DNA of 5,069 nt from Candidatus Bathyarchaeota archaeon (GCA_030669485.1 DAOVDL010000058.1:1-5069); one strand, 5' to 3'. Positions 1-5,069 are shown, counted from the stretch's first letter. Numbers and translations are program-made. The notes: generated from the letters alone by a model not told the origin.

Positions 1-1225
1 TGAGCAATATTACGGCGCCGAACCTTCTTGCAGCCCGCTTCACCTGCTTCACCTTCTGTTCCAAGCTTTCCAACAACTTTTCTCCGGTGAGTATCCCATA
101 TTCCCTTGAGTGAGGTGTCAATACGTATCTGACCTTGAGGCGGGGCTTCAGCTTTCCGAAGAGCTTTAATCCGTCTGCGTCGAGAAGCAGACTTGCCCCT
201 ACCCTTTCAATTCTTCTCAGCAGCAGTTTAACTGCCTCAGAGGTTTCGCTGCGGGTTCCGAGCCCTGGTCCCAAGATGACTGAGGTAGCTTGGTTTAGGA
301 AAGGTTCAAGGATTTTCATGTCTTCGGGGATCAGGTGATCTGCAGATAGTTTCAGCGTTATGAGGTTGGGTGAGTATCTGGAGATAACTTGGGCGACCTC
401 CCGTGGTGCAGCCACATAGACGAGGTCAACTCCGGTTCTCTGGGCTGCTAGGCCGGCTAGGGCGGGGGCGCCGGTATAGGTCTCGCTGCCTCCCACGATC
501 AGAAGTCTCCCGTGGTTGCCTTTATGGGCCTCGGGAGAGCGTTTTCTCTTCACACTGTAGACGTTTCCTGGACCTGCGTAGATCTCTGCTTCGGGAGGTA
601 TGCCGTTATCTGATACCACGAGTTTCCCTACATACTTTTTTGCTTTAAGTAGACCGAGTTTAGGCTTGTGGAAGGTAATCGTCAAATCTGCTTTCACAGC
701 TTCTCCCATGGTTTCTCCTGTGTTGGCGTCTATGCCAGTGGGTATGTCCACAGCTACACAGAAGCCTCGTGATCTATTGATTGCCTTCACCGCTTGAAGA
801 ATTGGGGGTTTAATGTTTCCTCTTATTCCTATGCCCAGAAGCGCATCCACTACGATGGGGGAGGAGATCTTGGGTATAAGCTCTGAATCTTTTGCCTCAT
901 AGACTGCGACGGTGCTCTTCATGGCTTTAACCAACTTCCAGTTCAGAGCCACGTTAGGGTCAACTATGCGCTCTTCAGGACCTATGAGGATGAGGGAGAC
1001 CTTGAAGCCCCTTGCAGCCAGATGCCTTGCAGCTGTCATGCCGTCTCCACCGTTCTTACCAGTCCCCGCTAGGATGACGCAGCGGGTTGGCTTCTTCCTC
1101 GCAGCTATCTCTTGAGCTACAGCGCGGCCAGCGTTCTCCATTAAGAGCCCAATAGGGAGGCCAAGGTATTCGGAGTTCATCTCCGTTGCCAACATATCTT
1201 CAACTGTTATAGCTTCTTTAGACAA
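1..1225 (-). CDS. nnr: Bifunctional ADP-dependent NAD(P)H-hydrate dehydratase / NAD(P)H-hydrate epimerase (3' end missing)
   Basis: Repairs hydrated NAD(P)H (NAD(P)HX): the N-terminal YjeF_N domain epimerises the R and S forms, and the C-terminal ribokinase-like domain dehydrates S-NAD(P)HX using ADP. I translated the minus strand by hand and found 408 open codons up to the window edge. The family is usually near 490-500 aa, so about 80-90 C-terminal residues, including the GTGD-type catalytic motif, lie outside. YjeF_N signatures are ENAG (30-33), GTGKNGGDG (54-62), VDALLGIG (126-133) and VDIPTGIDANTG (159-170). The dehydratase domain begins at HKGNHGRLLIVGG (234-246) and continues with GPGLG (319-323), DADGLKLF (349-356) and TPHSREY (370-376). 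The TTG start at 1225 is chosen because an in-frame TGA lies 11 codons upstream, no in-frame ATG or GTG lies between them, and a tandem GGTGA precedes it. The gene diverges from the RAM gene. The family call is firm; the start is fairly sure. Confidence 0.95.
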   Translation of the reverse strand, partial: MSKEAITVEDMLATEMNSEYLGLPIGLLMENAGRAVAQEIAARKKPTRCVILAGTGKNGGDGMTAARHLAARGFKVSLILIGPEERIVDPNVALNWKLVKAMKSTVAVYEAKDSELIPKISSPIVVDALLGIGIRGNIKPPILQAVKAINRSRGFCVAVDIPTGIDANTGETMGEAVKADLTITFHKPKLGLLKAKKYVGKLVVSDNGIPPEAEIYAGPGNVYSVKRKRSPEAHKGNHGRLLIVGGSETYTGAPALAGLAAQRTGVDLVYVAAPREVAQVISRYSPNLITLKLSADHLIPEDMKILEPFLNQATSVILGPGLGTRSETSEAVKLLLRRIERVGASLLLDADGLKLFGKLKPRLKVRYVLTPHSREYGILTGEKLLESLEQKVKQVKRAARRFGAVILL

Positions 1226-1229
1226 AATT

Positions 1230-1240
1230 TCACCTTCACC
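1230..1240 (-). promoter_or_regulatory. Tandem GGTGA ribosome binding site of nnr
   Basis: On the minus strand the sequence before the TTG start reads GGTGAAGGTGAAATT. This gives two copies of the archaeal Shine-Dalgarno core GGTGA, at 1236-1240 and 1230-1234, ending 10 and 4 bases before the TTG. The site supports the TTG at 1225 as the real start rather than the internal ATG codons 11 and 16, which would lie within the conserved start of the protein. Which copy pairs with 16S rRNA cannot be told from sequence. Confidence 0.6.
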
Positions 1241-1249
1241 AAGTGATCA

Positions 1250-1282
1250 ATAAAGCTTTAAAGAGCGTTAATATATAAACAT
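1250..1282. promoter_or_regulatory. Shared AT-rich divergent promoter region of nnr and the RAM gene
   Basis: The start codons of the two divergent genes are only 91 bases apart. Between them, 1268-1280 reads GTTAATATATAAA-like sequence, which resembles an archaeal TATA box on either strand. From its centre near 1273, a start about 25 bases downstream would fall near 1298 for the RAM gene and near 1247 for nnr, giving short leaders that still include the ribosome binding sites of both genes. A second AT block, AAAGCTTTAAAG, lies at 1252-1263. This is inferred from spacing and base composition; no start site has been measured. Confidence 0.5.
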
Positions 1283-1300
1283 CAACATCTTAAATCTGAA

Positions 1301-1306
1301 AGGAGG
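1301..1306 (+). promoter_or_regulatory. AGGAGG ribosome binding site of the RAM gene
   Basis: A perfect AGGAGG ends 10 bases before the ATG at 1317, with the spacer ATTAATTGAA. It fixes the ATG as start. It is the strongest Shine-Dalgarno match in the window and suggests efficient translation of this small protein. Confidence 0.75.
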
Positions 1307-1316
1307 ATTAATTGAA

Positions 1317-1556
1317 ATGCCTACAGCCTATGTTTTGGTCAATTCTGAGATTGGAAGCGAGAGTGATGTTTTGAAGGAGCTTAAGGCCATAAAGAACGTG
1401 AAGGAGGCCTACATCGTTTACGGCGTCTACGATATCATCGCCAAGGTTGAGGCTGAGACGATGGATAAGCTCAAGGAGAGCATAACTTGGAACGTTCGCA
1501 GACTTGACAAAGTTCGTTCCACACTCACTATGATAGTTATCCAAACCCCCAAGTAG
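1317..1556 (+). CDS. Stand-alone RAM domain protein (Lrp/AsnC family ligand-binding domain, no HTH)
   Basis: A 79-aa protein that is essentially one AsnC_trans_reg (RAM) domain, the part of Lrp/AsnC regulators that binds amino acids or similar ligands and forms dimers and higher rings. The expected beta-alpha-beta-beta-alpha-beta order is visible: strand TAYVLVNS (3-10), helix ESDVLKELKAI (14-24), strands KEAYIVYG (29-36) and YDIIAKVEA (38-46), helix TMDKLKESI (48-56), and a last strand around STLTMIVIQ (68-76). The GVYD segment (36-39) matches the family's GxYD turn near the ligand pocket. The DNA-binding helix-turn-helix of full Lrp proteins is absent, and the start is fixed by AGGAGG, so this is a single-domain protein rather than a truncated gene. 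Such proteins are common in archaea and may modulate full-length Lrp partners or act as independent sensors; the ligand cannot be read from the sequence. It diverges from nnr and is followed by T-rich sequence. Confidence 0.9.
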   Translation: MPTAYVLVNSEIGSESDVLKELKAIKNVKEAYIVYGVYDIIAKVEAETMDKLKESITWNVRRLDKVRSTLTMIVIQTPK

Positions 1557-1559
1557 TCT

Positions 1560-1590
1560 AACTTTTTATTTACAGACCTTTTTTACTTTT
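1560..1590 (+). terminator. T-rich transcription end after the RAM gene
   Basis: Right after the stop codon the plus strand carries runs ACTTTTTATTT and CCTTTTTTACTTTT, with no clear hairpin. Archaeal RNA polymerase commonly terminates at such T tracts on the coding strand. The position just after the RAM gene and before a promoter-like block at 1602 fits a transcription end. Inferred from composition only. Confidence 0.55.
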
Positions 1591-1601
1591 CCAGATCTGT
1601 T

Positions 1602-1616
1602 AAAGGTTAAAATTTA
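1602..1616 (+). promoter_or_regulatory. Possible BRE/TATA promoter of the metallophosphoesterase gene
   Basis: AAAGGTTAAAATTTA resembles an archaeal purine-rich BRE followed by a TATA-like AT block. A nearly identical block, AAAGGTTAAATTTT, lies before the NimA-like gene at 2698. A start about 25 bases downstream would fall near 1635. That leaves a leader of about 100 bases to the ATG at 1734, or about 25 bases to the earlier in-frame GTG at 1659. The motif alone is weak evidence. Confidence 0.4.
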
Positions 1617-1733
1617 GCTTCACTATGCGCCAGTTCGTAAAGTATGCTAGCGCCTTAGGTGTATTTGTTGAGGCATGCTCTGAGCCGCTTGGTTAGGACC
1701 ACCCATGGTAGTCAGGGTACTCGTATAGGATCA

Positions 1734-2537
1734 ATGAGGTCTCGGCGTTGGTTCATTAAGCGGGTGCTACTTTTCGGTGTAGGAGCACTATCCCTTGGGG
1801 GCATAGGCTATTCTGTCAAGTCCAACATGCTTGATGTTACACGCCACCAATTGCTGAGCCCTAAAGCAAAAGAGGTGGGGCTCACGATTGCCGTCATTTC
1901 TGATTTCCATGCACCCCGCTCATATGTCACGTCAGATTCTCTTGCCGCATCTGTAAATGAACTGGACTGTGATGCGCTCTTCATAGTGGGAGACACCATC
2001 GATAGGTCAGAGAATGTTAAGTTAGTCACAGGTCTGTTCAAACAAATTCATGTTCGGGGCCCGAAGCTTGCAGTGCTCGGAAATTGGGAACATTGGGCCG
2101 GGGTTGATTTGGCCGAACTTTCAGAGGCCTATGATGAGGCAGACGTGAGGCTCTTGATCAATCAGACTCACACATTCGAGGTCGGGGCAACTCGCATAAC
2201 TGTTATCGGTCTCGATGACTTGGTGGGGGGCTATCCGAACTTTGAGCTTGTCAAAGGCAAGGGAGAGTTTCAGGTCATCCTCGCCCACTGTCCAGCGAGT
2301 TTCGATCGGATACGTATGCTCGCAGAGGGGCCGACTCTCACCTTGAGCGGTCACACCCATGGCGGGCAGATAGCTCCGCTTGGATTTCCTCTCTGGCTGC
2401 CTCGAGGAAGTGGCCACTACGTAAGCGGCTGGTATAATGCGGGGAGTCACAACTTGTTTGTTACTAGAGGGCTTGGAAACTCGGTAGTTCCTCTTCGCAT
2501 TGGATCCTCTCCTGAACTCTCAATAATACGAGTGTAA
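1734..2537 (+). CDS. Tat-exported calcineurin-like metallophosphoesterase (YkuE/YaeI-like)
   Basis: A metal-dependent phosphoesterase of 267 aa from the ATG at 1734, close to the 270-290 aa usual for YkuE/YaeI-type proteins. The N-terminus MRSRRWFIKRVLLFGVG is a good twin-arginine signal (SRRxFIK followed by a hydrophobic stretch), so it is probably moved folded across the membrane or anchored outside. All metal-site motifs of the calcineurin-like fold are present: D57 and H59 in SDFHAP, D87 in VGDTID, N117 in GNWEHW, H185 in ILAHCP, and H207/H209 in SGHTHGGQ. The third motif is usually GNHD/E; here tryptophan takes the histidine position and a histidine sits two residues later. Relatives act on phosphodiesters such as phospholipids, but the substrate here cannot be read. 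The frame stays open upstream to a GTG at 1659, adding 25 residues that would bury the Tat motif; ATG 1734 is preferred although only a weak AGGA precedes it. The family is sure, the start less so. Confidence 0.88.
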   Translation: MRSRRWFIKRVLLFGVGALSLGGIGYSVKSNMLDVTRHQLLSPKAKEVGLTIAVISDFHAPRSYVTSDSLAASVNELDCDALFIVGDTIDRSENVKLVTGLFKQIHVRGPKLAVLGNWEHWAGVDLAELSEAYDEADVRLLINQTHTFEVGATRITVIGLDDLVGGYPNFELVKGKGEFQVILAHCPASFDRIRMLAEGPTLTLSGHTHGGQIAPLGFPLWLPRGSGHYVSGWYNAGSHNLFVTRGLGNSVVPLRIGSSPELSIIRV

Positions 2538-2793
2538 AGGCTTCCCAAAAGTGTTCGTCGAGGAATGGATTACCAAGCGACTACTAAAAAAGAGGGAAAA
2601 AGTAGGTAAATGTTAGACCGCGTCAAGGACTAGACGGCAGACACCCGCAGAGAAAGCGTGCATGAAAATCAAGGCGGAAAAAAGGCTTGGTCTCACCAAA
2701 GGTTAAATTTTGATTTTTTTCTATCAAATCCCCAACTTTAATTTTGGTTTTGGGCAAAAATTATCTACCTGAACATTCAACATTGAAGAAGAT
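2538..2793. other. Intergenic gap of 256 bases before the NimA-like gene
   Basis: I see no supported gene here. Its left half holds two very short reading frames: GTG at 2551 to TAG at 2616 (21 codons) and ATG at 2662 to TAA at 2706 (14 codons). Neither has a ribosome binding site or a recognisable product. Around 2615-2640 there are short GC-rich complementary pieces (GCGTC / GACGG), but pairing is imperfect and no tRNA or box C/D pattern appears. The right half from about 2700 is very AT-rich and probably contains the promoter of the downstream gene. Confidence 0.5.
2698..2743 (+). promoter_or_regulatory. Possible promoter region of the NimA-like gene
   Basis: AAAGGTTAAATTTT at 2698-2711 looks like a BRE plus TATA block and resembles the block upstream of the phosphoesterase gene. 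A second AT block, ACTTTAATTTT, lies at about 2734-2743. Starts about 25 bases downstream would give leaders of roughly 60 or 30 bases to the GTG at 2794. Which block is used cannot be decided from the sequence. Confidence 0.4.
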
Positions 2794-3279
2794 GTGGCCG
2801 AAATGCTCATTAAAGAAAGAGAAATTACAGATAGAAAAGAGGTTGAAGAGATTTTAAGCAATGCGCCTGTTGGAAGAATAGGCTTGGTCTCTGATGATCA
2901 ACCCTACGTTGTACCTATCAATTTCGTTTATGATGAAGGTAAGATATTCTTCCACTCCGCCAGTGAAGGTAAGAAAATAGAGTATCTCAAAGCTAACCCG
3001 AATGTCTGCTTTGAGGTAGATGAATTGCAAGCTATAATACCTAACTCTACTCCCTGCGAGTTTAAGACAAAATATAGAAGTGTGATAGCGTTGGGCGCCG
3101 CTAAAATATTAACCGATAAAGAGCAGAGGCTTCAAGCGCTGAGAAAAATTGTCGCCAAATATGGGGGAGAAAAAGAAGCTCTCTCCATGGAGATGACCGA
3201 GAAATACATTTCATCCGCAGGTAGTAAGGTAGAGGTAATAGAAATTCAAATTGAAGAACTTACAGGTAAGAAAGCCTAA
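2794..3279 (+). CDS. NimA-like flavin-nucleotide-binding protein (PNPOx-like split-barrel fold)
   Basis: A 161-aa protein of the pyridoxamine 5'-phosphate oxidase-like superfamily, closest by motif to the COG3467 / NimA-type flavin-nucleotide-binding group. Typical segments in order are the N-terminal REITDRKEVEEIL (9-21), then VGRIGLV (26-32), QPYVVPINFVYDEGKIFFHSASEGKK (36-61) and NVCFEVDE (70-77), followed by YRSVIALGAAKILTDKEQR (94-112) and a C-terminal helix and strand. In this family the split barrel binds FMN or a related cofactor at a dimer interface. Some members reduce nitroimidazoles, but most have no known substrate, so resistance should not be assumed. The start is GTG 2794 or the in-frame ATG 2803 three codons on; neither has a clear Shine-Dalgarno site. 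The gene is visibly more AT-rich than its neighbours: the 60-base line 2821-2880 has about 35% GC, against about 63% at 3901-3960 in tiaS. It probably has its own promoter. Confidence 0.87.
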   Translation: MAEMLIKEREITDRKEVEEILSNAPVGRIGLVSDDQPYVVPINFVYDEGKIFFHSASEGKKIEYLKANPNVCFEVDELQAIIPNSTPCEFKTKYRSVIALGAAKILTDKEQRLQALRKIVAKYGGEKEALSMEMTEKYISSAGSKVEVIEIQIEELTGKKA

Positions 3280-3290
3280 ACTATGAAGCT

Positions 3291-3321
3291 GCTTTTTAGG
3301 TTTTGGCAGTTCTTATTTTTT
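3291..3321 (+). terminator. T-rich transcription end after the NimA-like gene
   Basis: GCTTTTTAGGTTTT and then CTTATTTTTTG follow the stop codon within 12-42 bases, without a stable hairpin. This is the usual look of an archaeal factor-independent termination zone on the coding strand. It overlaps the first copy of the 13-bp direct repeat at 3302. Inferred from base composition. Confidence 0.45.
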
Positions 3322-3357
3322 GTCGCTCTCACTTCTCTTGTTCATTTGGCAGTTCTT
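3302..3357 (+). repeat. 13-bp direct repeat TTTGGCAGTTCTT, two copies
   Basis: The exact 13-mer TTTGGCAGTTCTT occurs at 3302-3314 and again at 3345-3357, 43 bases start to start, within the 155-base gap between the NimA-like gene and tiaS. The second copy ends just before the TTTAATAA block that could be the tiaS promoter. Two exact copies are unlikely by chance in so short a stretch, though T-richness raises the odds. It could be an operator pair, a small duplication or a trace of slippage; no function is shown. Confidence 0.7.
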
Positions 3358-3363
3358 CGTAGC

Positions 3364-3371
3364 TTTAATAA
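3364..3371 (+). promoter_or_regulatory. Possible TATA box of tiaS
   Basis: TTTAATAA is the most TATA-like block before tiaS. A start about 25 bases downstream, near 3396, would give a leader of about 40 bases to the TTG at 3435, enough to include GGAGA at 3420-3424. There is no clear purine-rich BRE upstream, so the call is weak. Confidence 0.35.
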
Positions 3372-3434
3372 CCCATCGGCAGAATAACCTTTCAGCCTAG
3401 CATACATCTTCAACTTGGCGGAGACCTAGAGATC

Positions 3435-4844
3435 TTGACAACTGAGCATTATAAAAAGAGACATTTGAAACGTCAAGGCAGCTCCATTAAGATACATCTG
3501 GGCATCGATGACACAGATTCATCCACCGCAGGTTGCACCACATATTTGGGAGCATGTCTGGTGGAGGCTCTGGTGGGGATGGGCGCCGCTTTCACAGATC
3601 ACCCCTCTCTCTTCAGGCTGAACCCAAATATCCCTTGGAAGACACGGGGGAATGGTGCGGTATGCCTCAGGTTCAAACTTCCTGAGGGGAGGTACGGGGA
3701 GGTCAGGGAGGTGGCTATAGGCCTCTTGGAGAGGCAGGCTGAGGAAGGGAAGCGGACATCCCCTGGCCTTGTGCTTCTGAAAGGCGGTATACCTCTGGAG
3801 GTGAGGGGCTTCACTCAAGAGGCCCTCAGAGAGGTGGTGAGCGTCCGGAGGGCTCTTAGGATTGTCAGAGGCATCCACGGTGAGGCCTACGGTCTGAGGG
3901 GGGGTAGGGGAGTCATAGGTGCCTTAGCTGCGGTGGGAGGCGTCTTAGAGGGCGACCACACGTATGAGGCCATAGCCTACCGTGTGCGGGGGAATAGGGG
4001 TTCGCCGAGGCGGGTGGATGAGGGATCAGTGGTTGAGATGGATAGGAAGACCAAACCTCTCACCTACGACAACCTTGACCCTGAAACGGGGAGGGTTCTG
4101 ATAACGCCTAGGAGTCCTGACCCAATTCTCTACGGCATTCGGGGGGAGAACCCTAGGACGCTTCTGAAGGCTATGGGCATCCTCAAGGTTGGGGAGCCAG
4201 TGGAGCGGTGGACTATTTTCAGAACCAATCATGGAACCGACGCCCATCTTGCTTGGAGCTACAGGGTTGATGAACTTCACTCCTTTCGCCCTGTCGTTGT
4301 AGAGGGCTGGGTCTCAGGTGCACCTACAACGATGGTCGGAGGGCATGTTATCTTCAGGCTTAGCGATGGGAGCGGGGGGGTGGACTGCGCTGCCTACGAG
4401 CCCACGGGAAGATTCAGGGATACTGTAAGATCATTCGCGGTGGGAGACAGGCTCAGGGTCTACGGGGGCATCAGGAAAGCATATCCCCGTCACCCCTTGA
4501 CCATCAACCTAGAGAAGGTTGAGGTTTTGGAGGTTGCTCAGGCGTTTGAGTTAAGAAGTCCCCTCTGCCCAGAGTGCGGCAAAAGGTTGACCTCGATGGG
4601 GAGAGATAAGGGTTTTCGATGTAAGAGATGTGGCTACCGTAACTCTGAGTTGAGGAAGGTGAAGGAGGCTTCTCGGAGAAGTCTCAGATGCGGCCTCTAC
4701 ATAACCCCCCCTAGAGCACATAGGCACCTAACTAAACCTTTGAGCCGCTATGGTCTGGAAAAAAACGTATACTCACCGAAACCGCCTACCCGCTTCTGGG
4801 GGTTGGGCGGCAGGCTTCCTTCCCCTCGACGTAGGGCAGCTTAG
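3435..4844 (+). CDS. tiaS: tRNA(Ile2) 2-agmatinylcytidine synthetase TiaS
   Basis: Uses ATP and agmatine to convert C34 of the tRNA-Ile CAU anticodon to agmatidine, so that archaea read AUA as isoleucine and not AUG; it acts in the cytoplasm and is essential where studied. The 469-aa product shows the expected domain order. The kinase-like domain starts with GIDDTDSSTAGCTT (23-36) and includes FTDHPSLFRLNPNIPWKTRGNG (53-74, key residues) and GVIGALAA (159-166). A ferredoxin-like domain covers about 200-270, ending at RTNHGTDAHL (263-272). An OB-fold lies at about 285-367, then a zinc ribbon with C378/C381 and C396/C399, then PPRAHRHLTKP (425-435). By alignment to the A. fulgidus enzyme from memory, T35 matches the autophosphorylated Thr18. 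TTG 3435, preceded by GGAGA, places about 17 more residues before GIDDTD than usual; TTG 3465 would shorten this. A tail of about 25 basic/Pro-rich residues follows the usual end. It converges on the ACT gene. Confidence 0.96.
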   Translation: MTTEHYKKRHLKRQGSSIKIHLGIDDTDSSTAGCTTYLGACLVEALVGMGAAFTDHPSLFRLNPNIPWKTRGNGAVCLRFKLPEGRYGEVREVAIGLLERQAEEGKRTSPGLVLLKGGIPLEVRGFTQEALREVVSVRRALRIVRGIHGEAYGLRGGRGVIGALAAVGGVLEGDHTYEAIAYRVRGNRGSPRRVDEGSVVEMDRKTKPLTYDNLDPETGRVLITPRSPDPILYGIRGENPRTLLKAMGILKVGEPVERWTIFRTNHGTDAHLAWSYRVDELHSFRPVVVEGWVSGAPTTMVGGHVIFRLSDGSGGVDCAAYEPTGRFRDTVRSFAVGDRLRVYGGIRKAYPRHPLTINLEKVEVLEVAQAFELRSPLCPECGKRLTSMGRDKGFRCKRCGYRNSELRKVKEASRRSLRCGLYITPPRAHRHLTKPLSRYGLEKNVYSPKPPTRFWGLGGRLPSPRRRAA

Positions 4845-4879
4845 CTTTCACTCTTTTTCGGCGTTATGATATGCGGTGG
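4845..4879. terminator. Convergent gap with T-rich end of tiaS
   Basis: Only 35 bases separate the stop codons of tiaS and the convergent ACT gene. The plus strand reads CTTTCACTCTTTTTC just after the tiaS stop, a short T-rich tract suited to archaeal termination. No matching T run for the minus-strand gene is seen within the gap, so transcription from the ACT gene may run into the 3' end of tiaS. Inferred from composition and spacing. Confidence 0.4.
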
Positions 4880-5069
4880 TTAGTATATTGAAACTTGGGC
4901 TACGCCCTTAATCTTCAGGAATTTTGGGATTAGATCTCCGGGGATTTTTTTTTCTGCTATTAGTGTTAGCTTGGCTTCGGGGTGGAGTTCAGGGTCGTCT
5001 ACGAGGGCTTGTCGGATGCTTATTCCATTTTCAGCCAGTTGTGAGGATGCGTCAGCCAGTATTCCAACT
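4880..5069 (-). CDS. ACT-domain protein, predicted amino-acid metabolism regulator (COG2150-like), C-terminal part
   Basis: The minus strand is open from the right edge to a TAA at 4880-4882, giving the last 63 residues; the N-terminal part lies outside. The translation begins VGILADASSQLAENGISIRQ, continues with a PELHPEAKLTLIAEKKIPGD segment, and ends FLKIKGVAQVSIY. This is the second half of an ACT domain (helix after VGILAD, the strand ISIRQA, the strand LTLIAE, then the last helix and strand), with the GDLIPKFLKIKGV-x-x-VSIY ending typical of the archaeal COG2150 group. ACT domains bind amino acids or similar small molecules and control enzymes or transcription; the ligand here is unknown. 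A run of nine A in the coding strand (T 4945-4953) encodes Lys-Lys within frame. The missing half limits certainty about the subfamily. Confidence 0.82.
   Translation of the reverse strand, partial: VGILADASSQLAENGISIRQALVDDPELHPEAKLTLIAEKKIPGDLIPKFLKIKGVAQVSIY

Noticed and set aside
135..1115. Plus-strand open frames of 65-81 codons opposite nnr
   Set aside because: The minus strand encodes continuous, conserved YjeF_N and dehydratase motifs through this stretch; the plus-strand products are not recognisable.
1308..1544. Minus-strand open frame opposite the RAM gene
   Set aside because: It lies wholly opposite a recognised RAM domain gene with an AGGAGG site and has no recognisable product.
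1625..1696. Short leader frame of 23 codons (ATG 1625 to TAG 1696) before the phosphoesterase
   Set aside because: No ribosome binding site, its ATG falls upstream of the inferred transcript start, and there is no recognisable peptide or attenuator structure.
2551..2706. Two tiny frames and possible small RNA in the 256-base gap
   Set aside because: Frames of 21 and 14 codons lack translation signals. Complementary pieces around 2615-2640 pair imperfectly, and no tRNA, box C/D or kink-turn pattern is visible.
3519..4280. Three minus-strand open frames opposite tiaS
   Set aside because: They cover the conserved tiaS coding sequence, show no family motifs and are expected in GC-rich sequence.
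4945..4953. Run of nine T as a possible frameshift site or terminator
   Set aside because: It lies in frame within the ACT-domain coding sequence (Lys codons on the minus strand), and the conserved ACT motifs on both sides read in the same frame.
1..5069. CRISPR array, mobile element, defence or toxin-antitoxin system
   Set aside because: There are no regularly spaced repeats, terminal inverted repeats, transposase or integrase motifs, or defence-type domains; all recognisable genes are housekeeping or sensor types.

Overview
The window looks like a piece of an archaeal chromosome carrying housekeeping genes. The clearest marker is tiaS (tRNA-Ile2 agmatinylcytidine synthetase), a gene of archaeal tRNA modification. 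Supporting signs are a stand-alone RAM domain protein, an ACT-domain protein of the archaeal COG2150 type, TATA/BRE-like upstream sequences, GGTGA or AGGAGG ribosome binding sites, frequent TTG and GTG starts, and T-rich gene ends without clear hairpins. Gene content and mixed GC suggest a TACK-type or Bathyarchaeia-like lineage, but that placement is a low-confidence guess.

Layout. From 1225 leftwards on the minus strand is nnr, the bifunctional NAD(P)HX epimerase/dehydratase, cut off by the left window edge. It diverges, through a short AT-rich promoter region (1226-1316), from a 79-aa RAM (Lrp/AsnC ligand-binding) protein on the plus strand (1317-1556). Next on the plus strand come a Tat-targeted calcineurin-like metallophosphoesterase (about 1734-2537), a NimA-like flavin-nucleotide-binding (PNPOx-fold) protein (2794-3279) and full-length tiaS (3435-4844). 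At the right edge, on the minus strand and converging on tiaS, is the C-terminal part of an ACT-domain protein (4880-5069). The gaps of about 150-260 bases between plus-strand genes carry T-rich ends and promoter-like AT blocks, so these genes look singly transcribed rather than an operon.

The genes do not form one pathway. Nnr repairs damaged nicotinamide cofactors, the RAM and ACT proteins are probably small-molecule (amino-acid type) sensors, TiaS permits AUA decoding, the phosphoesterase probably acts outside the membrane, and the PNPOx-fold protein binds a flavin or similar cofactor. I found no CRISPR array, transposon, integrase, tRNA or rRNA, and no convincing undescribed system. The points most worth checking are a 13-bp direct repeat upstream of tiaS, the altered GNH motif and uncertain start of the phosphoesterase, the base composition of the NimA-like gene, and the non-standard ends of TiaS.
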